Assembly: GCA_029213065.1 (NCBI GenBank)
Contig: JARGPH010000008.1
Coordinates: forward strand, 62,001-126,000
Direction of reading: 5' to 3'
Source of the DNA: Verrucomicrobiales bacterium
Lineage (GTDB): Bacteria; Verrucomicrobiota; Verrucomicrobiia; Verrucomicrobiales; DEV007
Length of the DNA stretch: 64,000 nt
Below the pieces are notes generated by a model that saw nothing but the letters and a program-made list of their open reading frames with translations, did no database searches and had not been told where the DNA came from. A program made the position numbers and the translations under genes. This document shows positions 1 to 10,193 of this stretch, piece by piece (the stretch's first letter is position 1; the number at the start of each line of letters is the position of its first letter).

Positions 1-3000
1 CGACCGAGGTTGAAGGTAAGGTCACTGGTCACAGCGCTGAAATCAGCAATGTTTCCGACGCCGGATGCGAAGAGGCGATCTCTTCCGTAGTTCTCAAGGA
101 ACTGGTAGGTATCGCCACCGCCCCCGCCGACGAGAAGATCTGAGCGTGCTCCGGAAACGATGAGGTCGGCTGCGGTGCCTCCGTAAATGGTGGTGTTGCC
201 CTGGCCGCCGTAGAGACTCGTCGTCGCATTGGCTGCACCTGTCAGGGTCGAGGTGCCGGTGCCTCCGCGGAGAATACTCCCGGCCGCGGCGCCTGCTCTG
301 AGATTCGAGTTGCCGGAGCCGCCGGTGAAATCCACGGTGGCGTAGAGAAGATCGGAGGCATCGATGACAGACTGTCCTCCACCTGCAAATCCGATCACTC
401 TGGTTATATTATCGAAGATGTCTGAGAAAAAGGTCTGACCCTGGAGAACGGCTCGAATTTGAACTTTCTCACCGCCGGAAGAGCCGGCGCCATGACTGAT
501 CAAGGTGAAGACTTCGTTGCGCGCCGTCGTATCACCGAAGAGACGGAGGTTCGCGAACTGTTCACCCATGTGGAGTGTCAGGGTGCCTCCATTGGCTGCC
601 CCGAGCTGGATCCCCGGTTTCTCCGCATAGAAGGTGACTTTGAACAGTTCGATGGAAAAGGTTTTCGCGAGAATCCTTTTCACGATTGGACCCACGAAAG
701 GAATCGGGATCGTGAGATCCACGTAAAAGGTGAGACCCACTGTTCCTGTCAGAGTGACATCGAAGAGGTTGCCCATCTTGCCGTCGGCACCGGGGAGGCT
801 CTTCAAAAAGTCGATTTGAGAACCTCGCAGTTTGCCGTAGCCGATCGCTGATGAATCTGAGCCGCTGATCTCCGCGCCGAGGAAACTGTTGCCGATGGTG
901 GTCCCTTTCGGAATCGTGACGTCATTCCAGTTGAAATCGAGGTCCAGATTGAAAAAGGCCTGAACACCGGCTTCGATGAGACCGAAGTTCAATGCCACAC
1001 CGACACTGAAGCCCACTGAAATTCCGAACGCCGGACTTGGGTTCCCTTTGAGATCGAGGGTGCTCCAGTAGAATCCCTGGGTGTCCCAACCGAACTTGAG
1101 GTGGGTGCGGATACTGAAGCTCGCTCCCACGGTGAGCTGAAGTGGAGGAAAGGCCGGCAGTGGAAAGCTTCTGCTGTAGGCGACGCCCAGTTCGATTTTG
1201 GGTAGCTCGAGGTAACTGAGGTTGGCTTCTTTACCGAGAAGAATTTTCTCAATATTTTCAATCTTCAGGTAATCGAGGCGAAAGCCGCCGCCTGAGATGT
1301 TGGCAATGGGGGTTCTACGGCCGCCGCGATCGTCGGAGCCGGCGATTCCCTGATTGGCCGAATCTTTGACCTTGTTGACAAACTTGGTTTTGAGACCGGT
1401 TCCTTCTGATTGCGCGAATCCTTTGTCGCGGAAGGTTTCAAACTTTTTGCTGAACTTGTTCGGGGTCGATACTTTGTCCGTGAATGCTTCGCGGAGACTT
1501 TTCGATGCCTTGCGGTCCTCGGTGGGTTCCTGAAGCGACAGGAAAGCCCGTTCGGCGCGATCGAGCTTTTTCTGGTAGGCATCGACGCGGCGGTTGATCA
1601 CATACTTCTGGATTCTCTCGCGCTCGAGTGTCAGCGGGCTCTTGGCACCATACTGAGTTTTGATTCCCACGGTTCGGGCGACGCCGCCAATGACTCGTGG
1701 TGTATTGATTCCGAGGAAACCATCATGGATGAGGTCGACGCGGGGTTTCGCCCAGTCCGGGGTGCCTTCAGACAATCCGACCCCTTCTCCGAGGGCACGA
1801 ATCGTGTCGTCAATGTTGGTCAGGGTTCTGACAAAAATGAGGAACTTGGGGCCTAAGAATTCACCGACGACAAAAGGCTCCGCCATCCACTCGGTTCCGG
1901 GAACCGGAGTGAGAAGAAAGTCGAGAACCGGGCGAATCGGGGCGATCCCTTCCGAGAACTTGATCAACATCTCGAAAATCGTTCCGCGGAGAAATTCCTC
2001 GGCGTCGACCGTGATATTGAGGAAATCGAAGACAGCGCCGTCAATCAGATCACGAAGAACGCGGAAATCCGGTTGGTCGGCGATTCTCTGCTGAGCTTCG
2101 TCTGCATTACCATTGGCGACCGCTTCTCTCGCGGCGTCATAGACAGCTTGTGTTACATAGGAAAGGCGGTCGGAGCCTCTGCCATAGCGGGCCTGAAAAT
2201 AGAACTCTGTCTGAATGTCAGGGATGCCGCCGTCTCCTCCAAACGAGTCTCCCGATTTGCCGCCTTCAATGAGCAGGGCGATATCGGTGTCACCATGGGT
2301 GTCGAAACTGATGATGCCGTATTTGAGATTGTTCGAGGCATCGATTGGAATATTGAATGTCGGATCAAGTCCGAGCGTATTCCGAATCTGCATGTCCGGA
2401 ATCGTCGTGCGCGTGTTGTCGTTGCCGCCGGATCCCGTATTGAGATAGAAGTCGTAGGTACTGTAGATGCCTGAGGCACCCTGATCGTCTGCAGAGGCAT
2501 CCGTGGGCCTTACCCCGCCGGGAACCGTCAGTGCGTCGGCAATCTGGACGTTGAGGAGGTGGAGGGTGCTCGTTCTTTCCCCCTGAGTAAAGGCCTGAAC
2601 TCCGGCAGTGTTGATATCACCGTCAAGAACCGCCTGGACTTCGATCGACATGACAGACTCATCAGCGCCCACTCCGTCATCGATCGGGTTGTAGAGGTAG
2701 AAGCCGTCGGTAAGGTCGACCCCGAAACCGAGGTGCAGCGTGAATGCGGTTCGGAGATTGACACCTCCGGTGGTGTCGACTGCGTCATAATTGGCATCCA
2801 GAGATTGAGTCTGAGTGTCGACTTCGAGACCCAACTCGTCCGGCAGGTAGATGCGGTTGATGTTCACCTCGGTCGCATCGGTGTCGAGCTCTTTGACGAG
2901 ATCGAGAGCGAATTGAAGGCTCACCGCGCTGGACGGGGTGACTTCAAATTCTTCGTTCGCAGGGGTCAGATCGTAATTGTTCGAGTCATTGGGATCCCAG

Positions 3001-6000
3001 ACCGTAGCCGACTCCGATGAGTCGAGTGTCTCGACACGGATTTGACTCCGCGAGGTCAGGTAACCTGCTCCCCCGGGGCCGAGCGCTTCATAGAGGGCAT
3101 CGAGAGTTGCATTGATTGGTTTGAGCTTATTGTTCCTCAGTTTGTCACGAAGACTGTTAGTGAAGTCGCTTCGCCAGCTTTCGATAAAGACGGTGTAGCT
3201 GGGGAGGTCGAGACCGAGAAGAGGGAGTTCGTTGCCGAGTGCCTGATCAATCGCGAACTGCAGATTGAAAAGAGAGAGGTCGAGTGCTTCTCCCATCAAA
3301 AATGGATCGCGGAGAACCTGAAGGACATCCACCGGCGGGATGTTCAGATAGAAGGGGTTCAGCTCGTCCTGTGGCAGATCGGGATTCGAGAAAAAGACAA
3401 CCGGAGCCGGAACGCCGGGCACGTTTGAAGGAACGTTGAGATCAAAAAATCGATCGAGGCCGGATCGACCGCCTTCGCTCACCACCCGTATATTGATGGG
3501 ATCAAAGGTCGGCTGGGTCGCCATGAAGTCGGGATCATTTGCCTGCTCGGGACTGAGCTGGGAGGTGTCTTTTGAGATGATCCTTTCGACGCCGTCTTCC
3601 CCCTGGACGACGATGACAACGGGGAGGAGAGCCTGTGCCTGACCGTTTGGTGTCACCGTGGCGACTTCGTCGGTCGCGAGGGTAGTGGTATTAAACTCGG
3701 AGTAGACTCGATTGAGCTGCGAGGTGAAAGAGATGATGCTGCCCGCCGAGATCGAGGACAGATTCGGGTTGTTCTGGATGAACGCGGTGCGGCCGTTGTC
3801 CCGTCCCAGTTGAGCGGTCACTCTCAGCTCGTTGAAATCGCTCACTTCATCAGCAAAGTCGACCCGCTCGAGAACCCACGAGTTGCCATTGGTGCCGACA
3901 GATCCCAGATCAATGACACGGTAGACGCCGTTTTGAAATTCGATGTTGGTGCCGAGAACTGAATCGAGGAGTTGATCCTTCACGAGGATGAGATCCCCGA
4001 CTGCGAGATCGGTGACGCCGTCGATACCGGCAACGGTGCGACCGTTCGCGAGGGTGCTCGTGACGTTGTTGAGGGACTCGTTTCCACGGGAGGTGAGGGT
4101 GGCCTGAAAGGCGGGGTTTCCGGCCTCTCCGCCCGGTGCGTATACCGCGTCGAGTGCACTCGTGGTTGCGACATCGACCGCATACGGCAGCACGAGATCG
4201 TGATTTAAATCGATCGACATCGTCGCCGGGTCGATCAGTTTGGCGAAGCTCTTCGTGTCGGATCCGGCGTTGCCGATCTGGACGGTTTGGAAGAAGTCCC
4301 GGTTCGCGTAATTTTCCCCTCCGGTGACTCTAACATAGAGACCATTGAGTTCGCTCGTGGAGTCGGCGGCGGTATCCCGCACGAGAGACCAGGCACTGCT
4401 CGCGTCGCCGGCGCTCACGACGCGATAGACGCCGTTTTGGGATTTTTCCGTTTCGTTTACGGTCCAGCTCCTATCCGCCGCATTGTAGGCATTGTCCTCC
4501 TGGTTGTTTACGAGGATGCGGTCTCCGGCACTCACCGCAACGCCGTCAATCGTAAGGGCTCCGTTACCCGATCCTACCAGCGTGCCGGTCGAGGCGGTGT
4601 AGGTTCCTCCGAGGTCGGCCGTTGTTGACGCTGCCACAGTAAGCATGACGGGCGGGACGTAACCGATCGTCAGCGCATTTTCATTGTAGAGCTTTGCGGT
4701 GTTGAATTCATCATTCACCTCCGCCTCGCCGGTTGCGTTGATCGCGACTTTCCCATCTGTGAGTCTGAAGCGGGCGTTCCCGACGGGAAGGTCCCCGGAG
4801 AGCTCGGCTCCTGCGAGGTTGAAGCTCGTGTCGACGGTGGTGGTGTCGTGAAGGATCGCGGTGGGCGCGATTTGACCGGTGTCGTCGACGATCTTGATTC
4901 CGAGGTCGAGATTCAGATCGGAGAGCACGTTGAGATCCACGCTCATCGGATTCGAGAGCGTGCCTGCCAGAGCGTCGAGACCGGCGAGGTAAGTCTTCAC
5001 GATAGCCGGATCACTGGAGCGGTTCCGGAGTTGCGCGAGGTCAATGAAAAGGGGGAGCGCCGTGGCGAATTTTGCAATGTAAGGCAAACTGATTTCGATG
5101 CTGGCCTCCGTGAGATTTGAGGTGAGGTCGTAGTCTGTGTCGAGACGGATTTCAACGTCAGCGAGATCCAGTTGGAGTGAGTCTGCGATGACCTGCTGAA
5201 GGCCCTGCAGGGTTGCCGGCGGGGCGTCGGCAAGCTGAGCGATCGCGGTTTCGAATTCGTATCCGAAATCGAACTCACCGACGAGGCTCTCTTTGATAAA
5301 AAGAAGGCTCGTCTCGTAGGGGTTGACGGCCGCGCCCGAGCCATCGGGATCAATCCGCATTTGATCGGAAATATATTCGGCGGAGCGCAGGAGACCCTGG
5401 AAAATATCGTCAAAGTTAAGCCGGGAAAGGTTCTCCATTCCCGCCGTGTTCGTATAAGTGATCTCAGCGACGGGGAGTGATGAAAAATCATTGATCGAGC
5501 TCGTTTCCGAGTCCCCTGTGAGCGCGTGTTCGATTGTGATCGTGGCTCCCGTGCCGAAGGCGAGCCCGTCAACGGTGCTTCCAGTGAAAGAGAGATCCTG
5601 CAGCTCAAGAGTAACGAAGGTTGCCGGATCAACGATGGTGGCGGAGACGGTCTCCATCGTATCTGATGAGACAAGCTCGTTCAGCTCGAAGAGGGAGAAG
5701 CGGGTGCGGGTATTGTCTCTGAGCAGGGTCGTGGAAGAGGCCTGCAGATTGAGGTCGCCGTCTGCGGCTGCAAATTCGGCAAAACCGAACATGCCGGTCG
5801 CAGTAACTGTTTCGTTAGTCACTGTAGCGGTGCCTTCGAGTCTGATATTGTCGAGATAGGCTTCGCCACCTCTCCAGCCCGCCCGCTGCTCTTCAACCTG
5901 GAAACCCAGTTGATCGACTGCGGCATTGTTGGCACCGGGGGCGGCCATGACCCGCATTGTGATGACTTCCGGGGTGCTTGTGCCAGCGAGGTCCAGTGAG

Positions 6001-9000
6001 CGAATCGCAAAGCCGTCGCCCTGTTCGTTCATAGCAGCTTTCACAAAGCTGGATAGTGAATAGGTGATCCCGTTGACGACGACGTCGGAGGCTGCGAGGG
6101 CGTTGTTCACATCGGCAATGAGGTGCCCGAGTGTGGCGCCGAGGGAGCCTGTGGGGATCGTCACCGCAGTGTAATCACTGCCATTGATGGAGAGGCGAAG
6201 GACAGCAGGGTTGAGGAGACGAAATGGATCGCTTCCTGTGAGTGAGCCTGACAGAGCCGTCACCGGAACGAAGCGCCCCGCCACATCGGTGCTTTTTTCG
6301 GGAATGCCCAGTTCGAGAGAGGCGGCGTTCGGGCTCGGGAGTCGATAGTCTGCGAAGACTTCCACCGACCAGTTCTCGCTGGCGTAGCTGCTGTCGTCGG
6401 GAAAAAGAGTCGAGTTGAGCCGGAAGCCGATTTTTCCCCCGGTGGCGTCGAAGGCTTCGACCTTGGTTCCGTCGTAGAGGGTGCTCAGTGCGGCACTCTG
6501 GTCGATTGCAAAATTGATGTCCTCAATGAGGTCCGCGAGAGAGGTGTTGTCCGCCGTCTCCGATGCGGCGAGATAGACCTGACCGACGTTTCCGTCGAAA
6601 AGGGTTACTTCGAAAATGGCATCCCGGCTCAGGGTGAAGTTGGTGGCGGCGTTGTCGGCGATGAACTCCGCGGCGACACTGGTGAAGTTCGCTTTGCCGG
6701 AGGGAAACCCGAGAATATCGACGGCGGCATTGACCGTCGTGACGGGGCTGGCCACTTCGGGGCGCACGAGCACCTGAAGGATTCTCGAGTCGGTTTCTGT
6801 CGTCACCGTCGTAAACGTAATTACCGGTGTGCCGGTATCGGCCTCGGTGGTCAGCTCGATCGTGATTTTATCTCTCAACGATGCATTGGCTCCGAGCGCA
6901 TCGACGAGTTGACTTACGAAATCAGCGGCCTCGATGTTTGTGGAGGCTTCGTCGACGGTGACGGTTAGGTCGTGTTCCACGCCGTCGTCGAGCAGGATTG
7001 TGAAAACCGCGTCGTTCTCGATTTTTCCATCCCAGTCATAAACGACAACAGGAATCCCCACTGAAAGCTCTTCAACTGAGCGGGTCAGCGGTTTGAGACT
7101 GAACTGAAAGTCAAAGGAGGAAGTCGTTTCTCTCTCGACCGTGACCCGGCTTTCGGTGACGAGGTTGCTGATGTGTCCGTAATCAGAGTCGAGGTCGACA
7201 GCAACGCGCTCGTCCACATCGGTGGTCGCGGCATCATCTTCGAGCGGCGGAGCAGTGTGGTCGAAGCCGACTGGAAAAGTGAATGTCAGGGCGTTGGTAT
7301 CCCATGAGGGGCTCACACCCGTATTGGCAAGATTGACCGGGGAATCTGCGATGCGCGCTGCGAATTCCTGCACCGAATCAAAATTGGGTGTGATCGCAAT
7401 GTCGCCACTGATAAAGCCGCGCGCCGCCGTTTCGGTAAATCCGAGGAGATCTCTGATCAAACCGGTGTTGGCGATCTCAAAAGCGTTGATCCGGCCGGCC
7501 TGACTTCCGGGGTTCCGGGCGAAAAATTGAATCGAAGCTTCGCCTGTGGAATCGCTGACCGCACCGCGAACATCGATCCCGGTTGCTTCGGAATCATTGA
7601 GGAGGCTCTTCTTCGTCAGGGTTGTTCCGGCGACGAGGTAGGCGGTATTTTCCATCGCATAGCGAAGATCATCCACATAGTCGTTGATCGTGGAGTTGGC
7701 AGCGTCCCCGAGGAGGTTGCCCGTCAAATTCCCCGGAAGGAACACGCGGTAAACCTCCGTGGTGTCCCCGGTGACAGTGACGTCGAATGAGGGGGAGGTC
7801 TGCTCTGTGGGCGAAAGGTTGAGCGCAGCGGCGGCGTTTCCGCCGAACTGGAGTGAATGGACATCCGCGCCCCCGTAGAACTGAAGGCCGACCGTTCCGT
7901 TTTGAGCGGTGAATGTGTCCACGTAGACACCGCTCGATTCTCCCGCATTGTAGATTCCCGCGGCCGAGAAAAGGTCGCGAAGCTTCGTTGCGAGCGTGTC
8001 GAGGTCCGAGTAGGCGAACGCGGGAATGGTGATCGAGACGGGAGTTTCCCCGTTAATAGTCACTGTAAGGGTTTTCGGAGTCGTCGAGAGATCGGTGAGA
8101 TTGACCGATGCGGTCGGTTCGAAAAGGATTCCGGTAGATTGGAGCTGAGCACTGTCAGTGATGCCCCCGCCAAACGCGGCAGACTGATCGTTGGCGAGAA
8201 CGAGTTGCTGCAGAACGTCGAACCCGAGATCGAGAATCCCGTCTCCTTTGGCCTGGAAGGCGGTGAGAACGAACTGGGTTTCGTCATTGTCTGCGAAAAT
8301 TTCAAGTCGCGGTGAGTTAGTGTCGCGGACTCTCGCCTCGACTCCGTTCGGGAGGGCGGCGGAAAGTTCGGCCGCGAGTTCTTCGAGAGTGGTTCGTGTC
8401 GGATCGGCCCCGACGGTGACCTGAACCCAGGCGGCGCCATTGATTGAGATGAGAAATTCAGTGGAACCGGAGAAGTCGATCGGATTCTGGACAAGAGAAC
8501 CGGCAGGGCCGCGCCAGGTGGAAGGGGCGTTGCGGGCGGAGAGGACCTGCTCAACATTCTGGAGCTGGGCGAGAAAGACTTCCTGAAAGGCCCGGCCAAA
8601 GGCATACGCGTCACCGGAGGCGATATCGAGGAAGGGGATATTGTCCCCGTAGATGCCGGAAGCCTGAAGCGCGGAAGCCCAACCCGAGACTCCACCGGCC
8701 ATGTTGAGAATATCCTGCGAGGTGAGACGGGAGAAGGCGGCGAGGGTGCCGTCAGTTGTCGCCATCGGCGCGCTCTCGTCAAAAAGATTCTGATCGGTGA
8801 AAGTCACGGTGCCGGTGACTCCGTCAATTCCTCCGATATGCGTTGTCGCTGCGGCATTGTTCGCGACCCCGACCTGCATGATCACACTGGCGCTGTTTTG
8901 ATCGCCGATCGTGGGGGTGCTGAAGTCGTGAGCGCTCGACCAGGTGTTGGAGGCTTGAAAGCCCTTGAGCTCAGCGAGGTCAAGGCGTTCGTCGCTGTTG

Positions 9001-9890
9001 ACATCGTTGAAAGAAAACTCTCCCGTGACATCGAGGATGAACTGACTCCCCGCGAGGGCATAGGCCCCGGCGTCACCGCCGGTTTCGCGCATCCCGAGCA
9101 GCCCGACCTGAACACCGAATTCAGTGAGTTGGTCTGTCGTTGAGGTGTGCAGAGCGTTGGCACTGATACTGAGACCTTCGTCCCCGAACAGATCAATCCA
9201 GAATTTGTTATCTGTCAGGCCGTCTCTCTTTGCGTCCGTGTCCGCTCCGGTCTGAATCGAGGTGAGATCCGCCAGAATCCGGAAGCTGAGATCACGACTC
9301 GAATCGACGTTCACGGTGGTGCCGTCTTCAATGCGCAAATTGAGTTCCTCTTCGGCAGAGCCGAGATGAATATCGGTCGCCTCATCGATCTCCCCGTCGG
9401 CGATGTTGATTTTCAGGTTGAGCCCATAGTCGGACGATTCATCAACCACGGTTCCGGAGAGGCCGAAATCGCTCAGGGCGGTTTCGATACTTAGCGCGAG
9501 TTTCTGGGAGTCGGGCGTATCTCCGTTCAGGGTGTCCTGAATGCCCTGATGGCCTGCCGCAAATTTGAAGAAATCGCCGATATCCGTTCCGATGTAGTCA
9601 TCGAGTGTCTTGTCGAGGAGGGGGACCACTGTATCGGCAAACTTCCCGTTGAACTCGGTGTTCAGTGAGTCGCCCAGCAACCCCATCTGATTAAAGGTTT
9701 CCGAAAGTTGAGCGCTGAGTTTTTGCTGGACCGAGTTCGTTCCCGTCGGGGGAGTCGGATCGGCAGGATCGTAAAGATTCGCAGTGAGAAGGAGTCGCTG
9801 CTCCATCTGCTCCACCTCGAAGTTCGGTTTATCGGGGCGCTTTTTAGAGAGCCGGGTCGTAGACTTCTTCGAGGATTGGTTCCGGCTCAT
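1..9890 (-). CDS. Giant exported repeat protein with LEPR-XLL-like N-terminal tag (C-terminus beyond window)
   Basis: The minus-strand frame is open from an ATG at 9890 to the left edge, about 3,296 codons; I checked frame continuity at several anchor points. There is no ordinary signal peptide. The basic N-terminus is followed at residues 29-37 by MEQRLLLTA, close to the LEPR-XLL tag of giant planctomycete and verrucomicrobial proteins. Residues about 470-1300 hold repeated modules (a TVTING- or SING-like strand, a TLxxL helix, then LGF) that resemble flagellar hook IN motifs. Residues about 1751-1874 and 1905-2039 are two copies of a phage tail-fibre-like domain (TIDGV, AGDRILV, NGVYRV). 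Near the left edge, residues about 3182-3277 are glycine/asparagine-rich RTX-like repeats ending in GGGGGDTYQF. It is probably a surface adhesin or matrix protein. It lies 303 bases downstream of the accessory secA, which suggests that the upstream genes export it (inference). Confidence 0.88.
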   Translation of the reverse strand, partial: MSRNQSSKKSTTRLSKKRPDKPNFEVEQMEQRLLLTANLYDPADPTPPTGTNSVQQKLSAQLSETFNQMGLLGDSLNTEFNGKFADTVVPLLDKTLDDYIGTDIGDFFKFAAGHQGIQDTLNGDTPDSQKLALSIETALSDFGLSGTVVDESSDYGLNLKINIADGEIDEATDIHLGSAEEELNLRIEDGTTVNVDSSRDLSFRILADLTSIQTGADTDAKRDGLTDNKFWIDLFGDEGLSISANALHTSTTDQLTEFGVQVGLLGMRETGGDAGAYALAGSQFILDVTGEFSFNDVNSDERLDLAELKGFQASNTWSSAHDFSTPTIGDQNSASVIMQVGVANNAAATTHIGGIDGVTGTVTFTDQNLFDESAPMATTDGTLAAFSRLTSQDILNMAGGVSGWASALQASGIYGDNIPFLDIASGDAYAFGRAFQEVFLAQLQNVEQVLSARNAPSTWRGPAGSLVQNPIDFSGSTEFLISINGAAWVQVTVGADPTRTTLEELAAELSAALPNGVEARVRDTNSPRLEIFADNDETQFVLTAFQAKGDGILDLGFDVLQQLVLANDQSAAFGGGITDSAQLQSTGILFEPTASVNLTDLSTTPKTLTVTINGETPVSITIPAFAYSDLDTLATKLRDLFSAAGIYNAGESSGVYVDTFTAQNGTVGLQFYGGADVHSLQFGGNAAAALNLSPTEQTSPSFDVTVTGDTTEVYRVFLPGNLTGNLLGDAANSTINDYVDDLRYAMENTAYLVAGTTLTKKSLLNDSEATGIDVRGAVSDSTGEASIQFFARNPGSQAGRINAFEIANTGLIRDLLGFTETAARGFISGDIAITPNFDSVQEFAARIADSPVNLANTGVSPSWDTNALTFTFPVGFDHTAPPLEDDAATTDVDERVAVDLDSDYGHISNLVTESRVTVERETTSSFDFQFSLKPLTRSVEELSVGIPVVVYDWDGKIENDAVFTILLDDGVEHDLTVTVDEASTNIEAADFVSQLVDALGANASLRDKITIELTTEADTGTPVITFTTVTTETDSRILQVLVRPEVASPVTTVNAAVDILGFPSGKANFTSVAAEFIADNAATNFTLSRDAIFEVTLFDGNVGQVYLAASETADNTSLADLIEDINFAIDQSAALSTLYDGTKVEAFDATGGKIGFRLNSTLFPDDSSYASENWSVEVFADYRLPSPNAASLELGIPEKSTDVAGRFVPVTALSGSLTGSDPFRLLNPAVLRLSINGSDYTAVTIPTGSLGATLGHLIADVNNALAASDVVVNGITYSLSSFVKAAMNEQGDGFAIRSLDLAGTSTPEVITMRVMAAPGANNAAVDQLGFQVEEQRAGWRGGEAYLDNIRLEGTATVTNETVTATGMFGFAEFAAADGDLNLQASSTTLLRDNTRTRFSLFELNELVSSDTMETVSATIVDPATFVTLELQDLSFTGSTVDGLAFGTGATITIEHALTGDSETSSINDFSSLPVAEITYTNTAGMENLSRLNFDDIFQGLLRSAEYISDQMRIDPDGSGAAVNPYETSLLFIKESLVGEFDFGYEFETAIAQLADAPPATLQGLQQVIADSLQLDLADVEIRLDTDYDLTSNLTEASIEISLPYIAKFATALPLFIDLAQLRNRSSDPAIVKTYLAGLDALAGTLSNPMSVDLNVLSDLNLDLGIKIVDDTGQIAPTAILHDTTTVDTSFNLAGAELSGDLPVGNARFRLTDGKVAINATGEAEVNDEFNTAKLYNENALTIGYVPPVMLTVAASTTADLGGTYTASTGTLVGSGNGALTIDGVAVSAGDRILVNNQEDNAYNAADRSWTVNETEKSQNGVYRVVSAGDASSAWSLVRDTAADSTSELNGLYVRVTGGENYANRDFFQTVQIGNAGSDTKSFAKLIDPATMSIDLNHDLVLPYAVDVATTSALDAVYAPGGEAGNPAFQATLTSRGNESLNNVTSTLANGRTVAGIDGVTDLAVGDLILVKDQLLDSVLGTNIEFQNGVYRVIDLGSVGTNGNSWVLERVDFADEVSDFNELRVTAQLGRDNGRTAFIQNNPNLSSISAGSIISFTSQLNRVYSEFNTTTLATDEVATVTPNGQAQALLPVVIVVQGEDGVERIISKDTSQLSPEQANDPDFMATQPTFDPINIRVVSEGGRSGLDRFFDLNVPSNVPGVPAPVVFFSNPDLPQDELNPFYLNIPPVDVLQVLRDPFLMGEALDLSLFNLQFAIDQALGNELPLLGLDLPSYTVFIESWRSDFTNSLRDKLRNNKLKPINATLDALYEALGPGGAGYLTSRSQIRVETLDSSESATVWDPNDSNNYDLTPANEEFEVTPSSAVSLQFALDLVKELDTDATEVNINRIYLPDELGLEVDTQTQSLDANYDAVDTTGGVNLRTAFTLHLGFGVDLTDGFYLYNPIDDGVGADESVMSIEVQAVLDGDINTAGVQAFTQGERTSTLHLLNVQIADALTVPGGVRPTDASADDQGASGIYSTYDFYLNTGSGGNDNTRTTIPDMQIRNTLGLDPTFNIPIDASNNLKYGIISFDTHGDTDIALLIEGGKSGDSFGGDGGIPDIQTEFYFQARYGRGSDRLSYVTQAVYDAAREAVANGNADEAQQRIADQPDFRVLRDLIDGAVFDFLNITVDAEEFLRGTIFEMLIKFSEGIAPIRPVLDFLLTPVPGTEWMAEPFVVGEFLGPKFLIFVRTLTNIDDTIRALGEGVGLSEGTPDWAKPRVDLIHDGFLGINTPRVIGGVARTVGIKTQYGAKSPLTLERERIQKYVINRRVDAYQKKLDRAERAFLSLQEPTEDRKASKSLREAFTDKVSTPNKFSKKFETFRDKGFAQSEGTGLKTKFVNKVKDSANQGIAGSDDRGGRRTPIANISGGGFRLDYLKIENIEKILLGKEANLSYLELPKIELGVAYSRSFPLPAFPPLQLTVGASFSIRTHLKFGWDTQGFYWSTLDLKGNPSPAFGISVGFSVGVALNFGLIEAGVQAFFNLDLDFNWNDVTIPKGTTIGNSFLGAEISGSDSSAIGYGKLRGSQIDFLKSLPGADGKMGNLFDVTLTGTVGLTFYVDLTIPIPFVGPIVKRILAKTFSIELFKVTFYAEKPGIQLGAANGGTLTLHMGEQFANLRLFGDTTARNEVFTLISHGAGSSGGEKVQIRAVLQGQTFFSDIFDNITRVIGFAGGGQSVIDASDLLYATVDFTGGSGNSNLRAGAAAGSILRGGTGTSTLTGAANATTSLYGGQGNTTIYGGTAADLIVSGARSDLLVGGGGGDTYQFLENYGRDRLFASGVGNIADFSAVTSDLTFNLG
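1751..1752. other. Placeholder within the giant CDS: no separate gene in 1-9890
   Basis: Many open frames on both strands between 1 and 9890 are shadows of the single long minus-strand reading frame. I see no independent gene inside it; this entry records that for the reader. Confidence 0.6.
3775..4640 (-). repeat. Two tail-fibre-like domains in tandem within the giant protein
   Basis: Two stretches of the giant protein (4640-4270 and 4176-3775) share the same pattern: a TIDGV or GIDGV strand, then AGDRILVNNQ or VGDLILVKDQ, then NGVYRV, then a serine-tryptophan-x-leucine segment and a D/E-x-N-x-L segment. This pattern is common in phage and prophage tail-fibre proteins. The two copies are divergent, so this is an old duplication rather than a recent DNA repeat. 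Confidence 0.6.
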
Positions 9891-10193
9891 TTTTTCAAGG
9901 ATATAGAAATCGTCGCCAGATTACCATAAATATCATAGGTGATAAAGGGTAATTACCGGACGGTTAAGAAAAGTAAAAGGCTGATTCAAACTGGCGCCAG
10001 ATGCTGAAATGGCAAACCGGAAGATCTGTTTTTTGTAATTTTGCGTCATCGGAGGGTTTCCGCGGACTATCCGGGCGGGTACCGTGTCAGATCTGCAAAA
10101 TGAGGCAGGAGTTGCTATCAGGATTGAGTCAGATAGCGACGGGGAAGCCTCGCGGACACGATTTCGGTCGCAGTGTTTCCTGAAAAACGGCGT
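9891..10193 (-). promoter_or_regulatory. Intergenic region upstream of the giant gene, with a palindrome
   Basis: This 303-base gap separates the accessory secA stop from the giant gene start. It is AT-rich near the giant gene and holds a perfect 10-base palindrome, GGTAATTACC (9948-9957), about 58 bases before the start codon. Next to it is a looser inverted pair, TTACC with GGTGA (9921-9943). These could be an operator, and the AT-rich stretch could hold a separate promoter. I see no clear terminator and no convincing small gene here. Confidence 0.35.

Noticed and set aside
4997-5674. Serine/arginine-rich open frame on the minus strand
   Set aside because: It is in a different frame from the giant gene and its composition is that of a frame shadow.
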